Of a stretch of DNA of 64,000 nucleotides, positions 53,949-61,578 are shown piece by piece. Every line of letters starts with the position of its first letter. The stretch's first letter is position 1. A program made the position numbers and the translations under genes. The stretch comes from Korobacter sp963703075. Lineage in GTDB: Bacteria; Acidobacteriota; Terriglobia; Terriglobales; Acidobacteriaceae. Where the stretch lies: contig OY969786.1 of NCBI GenBank assembly GCA_963703075.1, positions 1,302,001 through 1,366,000 of the forward strand, given 5' to 3'. Under the pieces are notes generated by a model. The model saw only the letters and a program-made list of their open reading frames with translations, ran no database searches and had not been told where the DNA came from.

Positions 53949-55013
53949 TCAATCGTCGGCGCGTTCGTGTTGTTTGGGCCACTGGATTTTCTGGTTCAAG
54001 ACGCGCGCGGCGGACAGGGGCCAGTTGGGGTGGCGTAATAGCTCGCGGGCCAAGAGCACGACGTCGGCGTTACCGTTGCGAATGATCTGGTCGGCCTGAT
54101 GGGGGCTGGTGATCATGCCTACGGCTCCGGTCAGGGTTCCGGCTTCTCGTCGTACGCGATCGGCAAAGGGAACCTGGTAGCCGGCACCGACGGGAATCTT
54201 TACGCCGCCAACCATTCCGCCCGATGAGCAATCGACGAGGTCGACGCCCAAGGGCTTCACCAGCTTCGCCAACTCAACAGTTTCTTCCAGGGTCCAGCCC
54301 TCGGGGTGATAGTCAGTGGCCGAGATGCGCAGGAAGAGCGGCAGGTGCTCCGGCCATACTTTGCGAATGGCTTCGGTCACTTCGCGGACGGCGCGGGTAC
54401 GGTTTTCGAAGGAGCCACCATATTCATCGGTACGCTGGTTGGCGAGCGGAGAGAGGAACTCGTGCAGCAGGTAGCCGTGGGCGCTATGAATTTCGATCAC
54501 CTCGAACCCAGCGGCCAGGGCGCGCTCGGCGGCATCGGCGAAGGCCTGCACGATGCGCTGGATGCCGGGTTTGTCGAGGGCGGTGGGGAGGACGTACTTA
54601 CCGTTGAAGGGAATCGCGCTGGGCGCGTACACGGGACGCCAGCCGCCATCCTTTACCTCAACCGCGATGCCGCCATTCCACGGTTCGGCGGTGCTGGCCT
54701 TGCGTCCGGCATGGGCCAGTTGGGTTCCGACATGCGCGCCTTGCGCCTTGACGAAGCGCGCCACGCGCGCAAGGGGCTCAATGTGTTCGTCCTTCCAGAT
54801 GCCCAGGTCCGATGGGCTGATTCTTCCCTCGGGCAGGACAGCATTGGCTTCGGTAAAGACCAGGGCAGCTCCGCCGACAGCGAAGCGGCCGAGCTGGACG
54901 AGATGCCAATCGTTGGCGAAGCCGTCCTGGCTGCTGTACTGGCACATGGGGGAAACGACGATGCGGTGCTTGAGGGTCAGGCCGCGAAGCTGGAGAGGTT
55001 CGAACAAGTGCAT
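53949..55013 (-). CDS. NADH:flavin oxidoreductase, old yellow enzyme family (YqjM-like)
   Basis: The 354-residue TIM-barrel flavoenzyme reduces activated C=C bonds using FMN and NAD(P)H. Cys24 in SPMCQYSSQDG is the flavin-tuning Cys of the YqjM subclass. The substrate His pair lies in EIHSAHGYLLHEFLSPLANQR, and VLLARELLRHPNWP closes the FMN phosphate site. The start ATG 55013 gives MHLFEPLQLRG, standard for the family. Physiological substrate is unknown. It stands alone. Confidence 0.93.
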   Translation of the reverse strand: MHLFEPLQLRGLTLKHRIVVSPMCQYSSQDGFANDWHLVQLGRFAVGGAALVFTEANAVLPEGRISPSDLGIWKDEHIEPLARVARFVKAQGAHVGTQLAHAGRKASTAEPWNGGIAVEVKDGGWRPVYAPSAIPFNGKYVLPTALDKPGIQRIVQAFADAAERALAAGFEVIEIHSAHGYLLHEFLSPLANQRTDEYGGSFENRTRAVREVTEAIRKVWPEHLPLFLRISATDYHPEGWTLEETVELAKLVKPLGVDLVDCSSGGMVGGVKIPVGAGYQVPFADRVRREAGTLTGAVGMITSPHQADQIIRNGNADVVLLARELLRHPNWPLSAARVLNQKIQWPKQHERADD

Positions 55014-55314
55014 GGGTGACGAATATCCTTAAAACAGGCGCTGCACATCTGATTCCGGAGCGAAGGTCTTGGATTCCCATGAGCGGGTTTTTTGCGAAGA
55101 GAAACCGCTGCTCATCGCAAGAACGGGAATAAGGTCGGTGGCGGTTTGGGGGTGCGAGTTCTAATCACATTGATATGTGCGGTATTGCGTTTTACTGTCG
55201 CGATGATGCGTTTCGGCGCTGGATATGCGCCTCCCAGCGTACCGGGTTTGCAAAAGGCCAGTGGGTAGTAGACACTAAGAAGTTTGGTATATCTAAAATG
55301 GACGGAATATATAG

Positions 55315-56652
55315 ATGAGCGATAAGAAAAAGGCGGGGGCAGGCGAGATTCAGCCCGCGAAGGGAAAACTCGGCATCATGATGCCGGGCATGGGTGCCGT
55401 CGCAACGACCTTCGTTGCCGGCGTCGAAGCGATTCGGCAGGGGATCGCTAAGCCGATCGGCTCGCTGACACAGATGGGCACTGTGCGGCTCGGCAAACGC
55501 ACCGATGGCCGCTCTCCGAAGATCAATGAATTCGTTCCTCTGGCGCACCTCAATGACCTGGTCTTCACGGGCTGGGATATTTTCGAAGACAACATGTATG
55601 AAGCCGCCAACAAGGCAGGCGTGCTGGAGAAGAGCCTGGTTGAGCAGGTAAAGCCGTTGCTTTCGTCCATCAAGCCGCGCAAAGCGGTTTTTGATCAACA
55701 TTACGTGAAGCGGCTTGACGGTCCGAACGTGAAGAAGGGCAAGAACAAGATGGATCTTGCCGAACAGCTGCGGCAGGACATCCGCGACTTCCAAAAGGAG
55801 AGCGGGGCGGAGCGTTTGGTAATGATGTGGTGCGGCTCGACGGAAACCTACATCGAGCGGGGGCCGGCCCATGAATCGGTGGCGAGCCTGGAAAAGGCAA
55901 TGGTGGCCAACGACGAGAGCATTGCGCCCTCGATGTGCTACGCCTACGCGGCACTGCAGGAAGGGGTGCCGTTTGCCAACGGGGCTCCGAACCTGACGGT
56001 GGATATTCCCGCCATGTGGGAGTTATCGAAGAAGAACAATGCACCGATCGCCGGCAAGGATTTCAAGACCGGGCAGACGATGATGAAGACCATTCTTGCG
56101 CCGGGCTTCAAAGCGCGCATGCTGGGCCTGAGCGGGTGGTATTCCACCAACATTCTCGGCAACCGCGATGGCGAAGTGCTGGACGATCCGGAGTCCTTCA
56201 AGACGAAGGAAGTGTCGAAACTGTCAGTGCTGGAACACATCCTGCAGCCGGAGAAATATCCGGACCTGTACGGCAATATCTTCCACAAGGTGCGGATCAA
56301 TTACTATCCGCCGCGCGGCGATAACAAGGAAGGCTGGGACAACATCGACATCTTCGGATGGCTCGGCTATCCGATGCAGATCAAGGTCGATTTCCTTTGC
56401 CGCGACTCGATCCTGGCGGCGCCGATCGTTCTGGACCTGGTGATGTTCCTTGACCTGGCGAAACGCAGTTCAGCGCTGCGGGGGCTCGGCATCCAGGAAT
56501 GGCTCAGCTTCTACCTGAAGTCGCCGATGACGCCGGACGGCCTTTATCCGGAGCACGACCTGTTCATCCAGTTGATGAAGCTGAAGAACACGTTGCGCCA
56601 CCTGAAGGGCGAAGAACTGATCACGCACCTCGGGCTGGAATATTACGACTGA
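55315..56652 (+). CDS. ino1: Myo-inositol-1-phosphate synthase
   Basis: The enzyme converts glucose 6-phosphate to inositol 3-phosphate with bound NAD. The 445-residue product has the NAD-binding start GIMMPGMGAVATTFVAGVEA, LAHLNDLVFTGWDIFEDN, NGAPNLTVDIPAM, GKDFKTGQTMMKT and STNILGNRDGEVL, typical for the prokaryotic synthase. The gap upstream (55014-55314) has no gene; its last 45 bases are AT-rich (TTTGGTATATCTAAAAT) and may hold the promoter. A terminator follows. Confidence 0.93.
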   Translation: MSDKKKAGAGEIQPAKGKLGIMMPGMGAVATTFVAGVEAIRQGIAKPIGSLTQMGTVRLGKRTDGRSPKINEFVPLAHLNDLVFTGWDIFEDNMYEAANKAGVLEKSLVEQVKPLLSSIKPRKAVFDQHYVKRLDGPNVKKGKNKMDLAEQLRQDIRDFQKESGAERLVMMWCGSTETYIERGPAHESVASLEKAMVANDESIAPSMCYAYAALQEGVPFANGAPNLTVDIPAMWELSKKNNAPIAGKDFKTGQTMMKTILAPGFKARMLGLSGWYSTNILGNRDGEVLDDPESFKTKEVSKLSVLEHILQPEKYPDLYGNIFHKVRINYYPPRGDNKEGWDNIDIFGWLGYPMQIKVDFLCRDSILAAPIVLDLVMFLDLAKRSSALRGLGIQEWLSFYLKSPMTPDGLYPEHDLFIQLMKLKNTLRHLKGEELITHLGLEYYD

Positions 56653-56671
56653 TCGAGTTCGAACTTAGACG

Positions 56672-56702
56672 AACGCCGGAGATCAAAATCCGGCGTTTTT
56701 TT
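56672..56702 (+). terminator. Rho-independent terminator after ino1
   Basis: AACGCCGGA (56672-56680) pairs with TCCGGCGTT (56689-56697) over an 8-nt loop, followed by a run of seven T overall. Confidence 0.92.
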
Positions 56703-56802
56703 GTGCGCATCTGGCGTGACACTTCTTTGCGTACTCCGTCATTGACAGTGCTGGATGTTCAGAGAACAATATCGGCACCACCCTAATTCTGAGGTAGCCA
56801 TC

Positions 56803-57639
56803 ATGTTGCTGGGGGACGACACTCCACAGGCCATTGAACCCGAGCCCGCACGCGGCATGAGCCCGCTGGTGCTTTATTTATTGATTGCCGTCGGCGTGGT
56901 GTACGCGATCGGGTCGGGCTATTTCATCTACGACTTGCGCGAGCGAGCCACGAAGGACGAGGCCCGTATTGCCGCCGGCGATGCCCAGCAAAATGAAACG
57001 GCGGACCAACTCAAGGAGACGCGCGCTTCGCTGGAGGCGATGGGAACCAAGATCGGCATGACTTCCGAGGAGCTGGCCAAGCGCACCCAGGAGCTCAGCC
57101 GCGCGCAAGCGCAAGCGGCGGCAAAGCTTAGCAAGGCGCAGGAAGAGCAGGGGCAGGAACTCTCAAAGGTATCGGGCGACGTAACCAGCGTGAAGAGCGA
57201 CCTGGGCGGCGCGAAGACCGACATTGCCACGACCCGCAACGATCTCGACGAGACCAAGAAGAAGCTCGAGTCGACGATCGGCGATCTCAACGTGCAGAGC
57301 GGGCTGATCGCGCATACCCGCGACGACTTGGAATTCCTGAAGCACAAAGGCGATCGCGATATTTACGAATTCACGCTGACCAAGGGCAAATCGCAGCCAG
57401 TGGGCACGGTGAGCCTGCAACTGAAGAAGGCCGATCGCAAGAAGGGCAAGTTCACGATGGAGGTGATCGCCGACGATCGCACGATCGAGAAGAAAGACCG
57501 CACACTCTTCGAGCCGATGCAGTTTTATACCGGCCGCGACCGTCTGCTGTACGAAGTGGTGATCATGACAGTGGACAAGGACAAGATCACCGGCTACCTG
57601 AGTTCTCCGAAGAGCGCTCCCCAGCCGCTCACGAAGTAA
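56803..57639 (+). CDS. Membrane-anchored coiled-coil protein, unknown function
   Basis: From ATG 56803 the 278-residue product has an N-terminal acidic stretch, one membrane helix (PLVLYLLIAVGVVYAIGSGYF) and a long Ala/Lys/Glu/Thr-rich coiled coil (about residues 45-170) with heptads such as ELAKRTQELSRAQAQAAAKL. A C-terminal beta-rich domain (VSLQLKKADRKKGKFTMEVI) follows. I recognise no named family; similar proteins occur in acidobacteria. A terminator follows the stop. Confidence 0.75.
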   Translation: MLLGDDTPQAIEPEPARGMSPLVLYLLIAVGVVYAIGSGYFIYDLRERATKDEARIAAGDAQQNETADQLKETRASLEAMGTKIGMTSEELAKRTQELSRAQAQAAAKLSKAQEEQGQELSKVSGDVTSVKSDLGGAKTDIATTRNDLDETKKKLESTIGDLNVQSGLIAHTRDDLEFLKHKGDRDIYEFTLTKGKSQPVGTVSLQLKKADRKKGKFTMEVIADDRTIEKKDRTLFEPMQFYTGRDRLLYEVVIMTVDKDKITGYLSSPKSAPQPLTK

Positions 57640-57656
57640 TCCAGTTCGTTACGACG

Positions 57657-57681
57657 AGGCCTGCCATGTGCAGGCCTTTTT
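57657..57681 (+). terminator. Rho-independent terminator
   Basis: AGGCCTGC (57657-57664) pairs with GCAGGCCT (57670-57677) across CATGT and is followed by TTTTG. It ends the coiled-coil gene. Confidence 0.9.
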
Positions 57682-57735
57682 GTTTGCAAATGCAGCTGCC
57701 GGTTCGCCATGATCAGGTACTTCCAAAGGAGAGGC

Positions 57736-58257
57736 ATGCTCACCAGCCCGCATACACTCGTTGAAATCCTTGTGCGCACTTTGACGGTTTATTTTGTTGT
57801 TCTCATCGGGGTACGGCTTACCGGCAAACGCGAGGTTGGGATGATGACGCCCTTCGACCTCACGTTGCTGCTGCTGCTCAGCAACTCGGTGCAGAATGCC
57901 ATGACGGGGCCGGACACGTCGTTGGCCGGCGGAGTGGTGGCGGCGGGAACGTTGCTGGTGCTGAACTATGCGATTGCCGAGGGGGCCGGCATGAACCGCA
58001 AGTTCCGACGCTTCGTGCAGGGACAGCCGTCGTTGCTGATCCATGATGGCCAGGCGATCTTGGCGCATATGGCGAAGGAGCATGTAAGCGAGGACGAATT
58101 GATGCGGGCATTGCGCGAACACGGAGTGGCGTCGGTCGGAGATGTATCGATTGCCGTGCTTGAAGTCGATGGGTCGATCAGCGTGCTGAAGTATGACGAC
58201 GTGAAACCCGGCCACCTTCCGCATGCCCGGCGGAAGATTTTCAAGAAGCCGGAATAG
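57736..58257 (+). CDS. DUF421 family membrane protein (YetF/YcaP-like)
   Basis: From ATG 57736, with AAAGGAGAGG just upstream, the 173-residue product has three hydrophobic segments (TLTVYFVVLIGVRLTGKRE, FDLTLLLLLSNSVQNAM, GGVVAAGTLLVLNYAIA) and a soluble C-terminal domain with GQPSLLIHDGQ, EDELMRALREHGV and DVSIAVLEVDGSISVL. This is the DUF421 order. Function is not well established; Bacillus relatives are linked to spores and stress. It converges with the next gene, leaving 3 bp. Confidence 0.9.
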   Translation: MLTSPHTLVEILVRTLTVYFVVLIGVRLTGKREVGMMTPFDLTLLLLLSNSVQNAMTGPDTSLAGGVVAAGTLLVLNYAIAEGAGMNRKFRRFVQGQPSLLIHDGQAILAHMAKEHVSEDELMRALREHGVASVGDVSIAVLEVDGSISVLKYDDVKPGHLPHARRKIFKKPE

Positions 58258-58260
58258 CGG

Positions 58261-58842
58261 TTATTTCCCCGTGATACTGAAGGGGGCGTGATCGTAGGGG
58301 ATGATGGTGACTGCGACGGATGTTCGCTTATCGAAATCCGCCTTGGTAATAGGGAAATTGACGAGCACAGTGCCCGCGGCACTGCCGCCGGGAGCGATCT
58401 TGGTTTCCACCTTCAACGGCTCCTGTACGGCTCCGCCGAGGTCGGGGTAGGCGGCGACATAGCGGCCGTAGTCGACGGCATTGGCGGCGTTATCGGTGAA
58501 TTTGCCGGAGGGCGTGGTGATCTCGCCTTGAATGTCCTTGATGTAGAGGGTCTTTTCAGTCACGTTGCGCACGTTGACGTTAATGGCAACAAAGCTCGTA
58601 GTATGCGAATTCTGTTCCACGGCGAAGACATTCTCAATCGCGCCGCTGGCGACGGGCTTGGCGCGAAGCAGATAGGCCGCACCGGCAATGATGATGGCGA
58701 TGACGACGAGGGCTCCCAACACCGGCACAAAGTTCGGCAGAGTGTGTTTCAGGTCATCCATCTCTTCGGTCATGGGGACGTGACCGGCATCGAACTCGGG
58801 CTTTTGGGCCTTACCTGTCGCGCTGCTCTTGCTGTCGGGCAT
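58261..58842 (-). CDS. Membrane-anchored protein of unknown function (LEA-like/FixG C-terminal-like beta domain)
   Basis: ATG 58842 with GAAGGA upstream gives a 193-residue product. It has an acidic N-terminal cytoplasmic stretch, one membrane helix (FVPVLGALVVIAIIIAGAAYLL) and a periplasmic beta-rich domain (FVAINVNVRNVTEKTLYIKDIQGEITT, GTVLVNFPITKADFDK). Longer in-frame starts overlap the PolX gene heavily and encode Arg/His-rich nonsense. The fold guess is based on the beta-strand pattern only. Confidence 0.7.
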   Translation of the reverse strand: MPDSKSSATGKAQKPEFDAGHVPMTEEMDDLKHTLPNFVPVLGALVVIAIIIAGAAYLLRAKPVASGAIENVFAVEQNSHTTSFVAINVNVRNVTEKTLYIKDIQGEITTPSGKFTDNAANAVDYGRYVAAYPDLGGAVQEPLKVETKIAPGGSAAGTVLVNFPITKADFDKRTSVAVTIIPYDHAPFSITGK

Positions 58843-58904
58843 CGTTCCTTCTTTCATTCCGAAGTAGGCAAAGCATACTGCCGATTGGAAGCCGGGACAC
58901 AACT

Positions 58905-60665
58905 TTATGTTGTGCGCATGACCGGCCATTGCTTCTTCATGGCCCGCTGGAACTCCGCCAGCGGCAGGGTGTTGAGCACGTTGGTTGGGGTGAGCCATGC
59001 GCGCCGGGCCTGCAGCACGCCATACTTGATGAGGTCCATGTGGGTGGTGTGATGGGAATCGGTATTGATGACGATGGGGACGCCGCGCTCGCGGGCCATG
59101 CGGAGGTGAACGTCGCACAGGTCCAGCCGGTCAGGGTAGGAATTTAACTCCATGGCGACCTTGTGGTGCAGGGCTGCCTTCATGACTGCGTCCATATCGA
59201 CCGCGTAGGCGTCGCGCCGCAGGAGAAGGCGTCCGGTGGGATGGCCGAGCAGCGAGACGTACGGATTGGAGACCGCCTTCACGATGCGATCGGTCATCTG
59301 GGCGCGCTCCTGGTTGAAGGCGGAGTGGACGCTGGCGATGACGATATCCAATTGCGCCAGGACTTCGTCGGAGAGATCGATTGAGCCGTCGGCGAGGATG
59401 TCGACCTCGATGCCGGCGAGGATGGTGATGCCATCGATGGCGTCGTTCGCGGCGCGGATGCGCTTCATGTGCTCCAGAGCGCGCTTGTCGTCGAGGCCGT
59501 TGGCCATGGCGAGATTCTTGGAGTGGTCGGTGATTGCCATGTATTGATAGCCGTGCGCCTTGGCGGCTTCGGCCATTTCTTCGATGGTGCAGCGGCCGTC
59601 GGTTTCGACGGTGTGCATGTGGACGTCGCCGAGGAGGTCCTGCTGGGTGAGGAGGCGGGGCAGTTGATGCTTGGCGGCCAACTCGATTTCGCCACAGTTC
59701 TCGCGCATTTCCGGAGGAATGCAGTCGAGACCCAGCTTGCCGTAGATGTCGTCTTCGGTGTGGCTGGCAACGATGGAGTTGTCGTCGAGCTTGGCGAGGC
59801 CGTATTCGTTCAGGGTGTAGCCCATCTTCAGGGCTCGCTGTCGCAGAGTCACGTTGTGGTTTTTCGAGCCCGTGAAGTACTGCATGGCGGCGCCGAAGGA
59901 CTCGGGCGGAAGAATGCGCACATCGACCTGCATCCCCGAGCGCAATTTGAAGCTGACCTTGTTCTCGCCCTTGGCCGGCACGTCGAGGATGCCGGGAAAT
60001 TTCACGATCTGCTCGATCACAGCATTGCGCTGGGCTTCGTTTTTTGCGCAGGGACCGGTCACAAGAATATCGAGGTCGCCGACGGTTTCGCGGCCGCGGC
60101 GAAGGGAACCAGCGGGCGTGACCTTCTCGATGCCCGGCAACGCGCACAGGTGCTCGGTGAGGCGGATGGCGGTCTGGTCGGCGGTGTTGAGCAGGAAGCG
60201 GCCGGAGATATTGCGATAGGTCTCGATCGACTTGAGGATCTTCTGCTCGCTCTTTTCGCTCATGCGCGGCAGCGTGCGGAGCTTACCCTCGCGAGCCAGT
60301 TTCTCAACGCCTTCCACATCGCTCACGCCGAAAGCGCTCCAGAGAAGGGAAATGGTCTTGGGGCCGAGGCCCTGGATTTTGAGCAACTCGAGCATCGAGG
60401 GACGATATTTTTCCAGCAGCTCGGCGTGAATCTTCAGCTTGCCTTGCTGAAAGATTTCTTGGAGGTTGAAGACCATGCCTTTGCCGATGCCGGGGATCGC
60501 GAGCAGCGCTTTTTGATCGTTGACGATGTCGGCGATCTGGGTGGGAAGGCCTTCAATGGCTTCGGCGGCACGGCGGTAGGAGCGGATGCGGAAGCTGTCG
60601 TCGCCCTGGACCTCCATGAGGTCGGCAGTCTCGTAAAAAATGTTGGCGAGGGCTTTGTTGTCCAC
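58905..60665 (-). CDS. polX: PolX family DNA polymerase with C-terminal PHP domain
   Basis: The 586-residue protein combines an N-terminal helical lyase-like region and helix-hairpin-helix units (IPGIGKGMVFNLQEI, IQGLGPKTISLLW), a family X nucleotidyltransferase (AGSLRRGRETVGDLDILVTG, MQVDVRILPPESFGAAMQYFTGSK) and a PHP phosphoesterase (GDVHMHTVETDGR, YMAITDHSK, INTDSHHTTHMD). It acts in base excision or gap repair with 3'-5' exonuclease activity. The start is taken as GTG 60665 (VDNKALANIFYETADLM); upstream sequence in frame is repeat-derived. Confidence 0.93.
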   Translation of the reverse strand: MDNKALANIFYETADLMEVQGDDSFRIRSYRRAAEAIEGLPTQIADIVNDQKALLAIPGIGKGMVFNLQEIFQQGKLKIHAELLEKYRPSMLELLKIQGLGPKTISLLWSAFGVSDVEGVEKLAREGKLRTLPRMSEKSEQKILKSIETYRNISGRFLLNTADQTAIRLTEHLCALPGIEKVTPAGSLRRGRETVGDLDILVTGPCAKNEAQRNAVIEQIVKFPGILDVPAKGENKVSFKLRSGMQVDVRILPPESFGAAMQYFTGSKNHNVTLRQRALKMGYTLNEYGLAKLDDNSIVASHTEDDIYGKLGLDCIPPEMRENCGEIELAAKHQLPRLLTQQDLLGDVHMHTVETDGRCTIEEMAEAAKAHGYQYMAITDHSKNLAMANGLDDKRALEHMKRIRAANDAIDGITILAGIEVDILADGSIDLSDEVLAQLDIVIASVHSAFNQERAQMTDRIVKAVSNPYVSLLGHPTGRLLLRRDAYAVDMDAVMKAALHHKVAMELNSYPDRLDLCDVHLRMARERGVPIVINTDSHHTTHMDLIKYGVLQARRAWLTPTNVLNTLPLAEFQRAMKKQWPVMRTT

Positions 60666-60739
60666 AGAGAGATATTGTACGAGGCTCGAGGATTTTCGGC
60701 AGGGCTGCCGGTTATTGCCTCGTTCTTCGGTGCCGCGGA

Positions 60740-60832
60740 CGGATGTCGTCCGCTGAAGCGGACTCTGTGGGACGGACGCGGCTTCCCCGGTCTTACGACC
60801 GGGGCTATTTTTCTGGCGTGCCTGCGGCACTT
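60740..60832. repeat. Composite palindromic repeat upstream of polX
   Basis: GTCCGC-TGAA-GCGGAC (60748-60763), CCCCGGTC-TTAC-GACCGGGG (60785-60804) and GTGCC-TGC-GGCAC (60818-60830) occur in the same order and spacing style as at 53.3 kb. Arm sequences differ between loci while loops stay constant. Confidence 0.85.
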
Positions 60833-60953
60833 GGGGCGTCGCAGGCCTACGTCTAGGAAGATGGCTTTCGCGAGAGATGGCAGCCAAATGCCAGTACTCG
60901 CGATCCATGGGCGGATCGCGGTTTGCCGGGAAGGCGAGCGGTGGAGGAGCGCT

Positions 60954-61463
60954 CTATTTTTTCACGATCCTGATCGAGTTCAGGACGGCGACAGCGGTTT
61001 GTAGTTCGGGAGACCGCGGTTGGTCGGTGCTGTTCATGGTGGCGAGCAGCAAGGTCGTTCCGTCAGTGAGGAACTCGCATTGCCAGTGGGCGCCTTCGGC
61101 GTCTTTAAAGCGGGCGACGGTGCGCGGCTTGGTGCTGAGGGCGATGGTTTTGCGGCCGACGGCGGGCGCGGTGCCGAGGAAACGCTTCATGGAGTCGCGG
61201 GAGTCAAGAGGGTCGAGACGTCCGCTGCGCTGGAAGGCGCTAACGACGATGGAGGTGGCGGTGGTGGGAGAGTCGAGTTCGAGGTCGTCGTTGGTTTGAC
61301 GGAAGAACCAGAATGGGGGAACGGCGAGGCTGACGTTGCCTTTCGGGGTGAAGTAGGTGCCACCGCGGGCGTGGTTATTGGTGGCGCGAATGGACTTCCT
61401 GGCTGTTTTTTTCGGCGCGGATTTACGGGAGGTTTTGGAAGAAGATGTTTTTTTGATAGCCAT
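60954..61463 (-). CDS. Protein of unknown function with basic N-terminal tail
   Basis: The 169-residue product begins with a Lys/Ser/Ala-rich tail (MAIKKTSSSKTSRKSAPKKT) of about 30 residues, reminiscent of histone-like or nucleic-acid-binding tails. A compact domain follows with YFTPKGNVSLAVPPFWFFRQ, TATSIVVSAFQRSGR and WQCEFLTDGTTLLLATMNS, ending in LNSIRIVKK. I do not recognise the domain. It is between polX and the YyaL-like gene, same strand. Confidence 0.65.
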   Translation of the reverse strand: MAIKKTSSSKTSRKSAPKKTARKSIRATNNHARGGTYFTPKGNVSLAVPPFWFFRQTNDDLELDSPTTATSIVVSAFQRSGRLDPLDSRDSMKRFLGTAPAVGRKTIALSTKPRTVARFKDAEGAHWQCEFLTDGTTLLLATMNSTDQPRSPELQTAVAVLNSIRIVKK

Positions 61464-61520
61464 GATGCAAACTCTTTCGGATTAAGAGATTAAGTTCTTC
61501 GGTGGCGCTAAGAAACAGCA

Positions 61521-61554
61521 GATTGCCACGTCGCTATTGCTCCTCGCAATGACA
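61521..61554 (-). repeat. Dispersed GTCATTGCGAGGAG-type repeat
   Basis: GATTGCCACGTCGCTATTGC followed by TCCTCGCAATGAC is the inverted form of the element whose start is tandemly repeated at 13605-13815. It lies between two minus-strand genes. Confidence 0.8.
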
Positions 61555-61578
61555 ACAAGAGAGACGTTTCGCGTTGAA

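Noticed and set aside
53186..54085. Long plus-strand open frame of 299 codons (and a 180-codon minus frame) after gvpG
   Set aside because: Both frames are made of palindromic repeat units; the predicted proteins only restate the repeats, and the plus frame runs into the old yellow enzyme gene on the other strand.
59469..61004. 511-codon plus-strand open frame opposite polX
   Set aside because: Antisense to a well-matched PolX; no recognisable domain.
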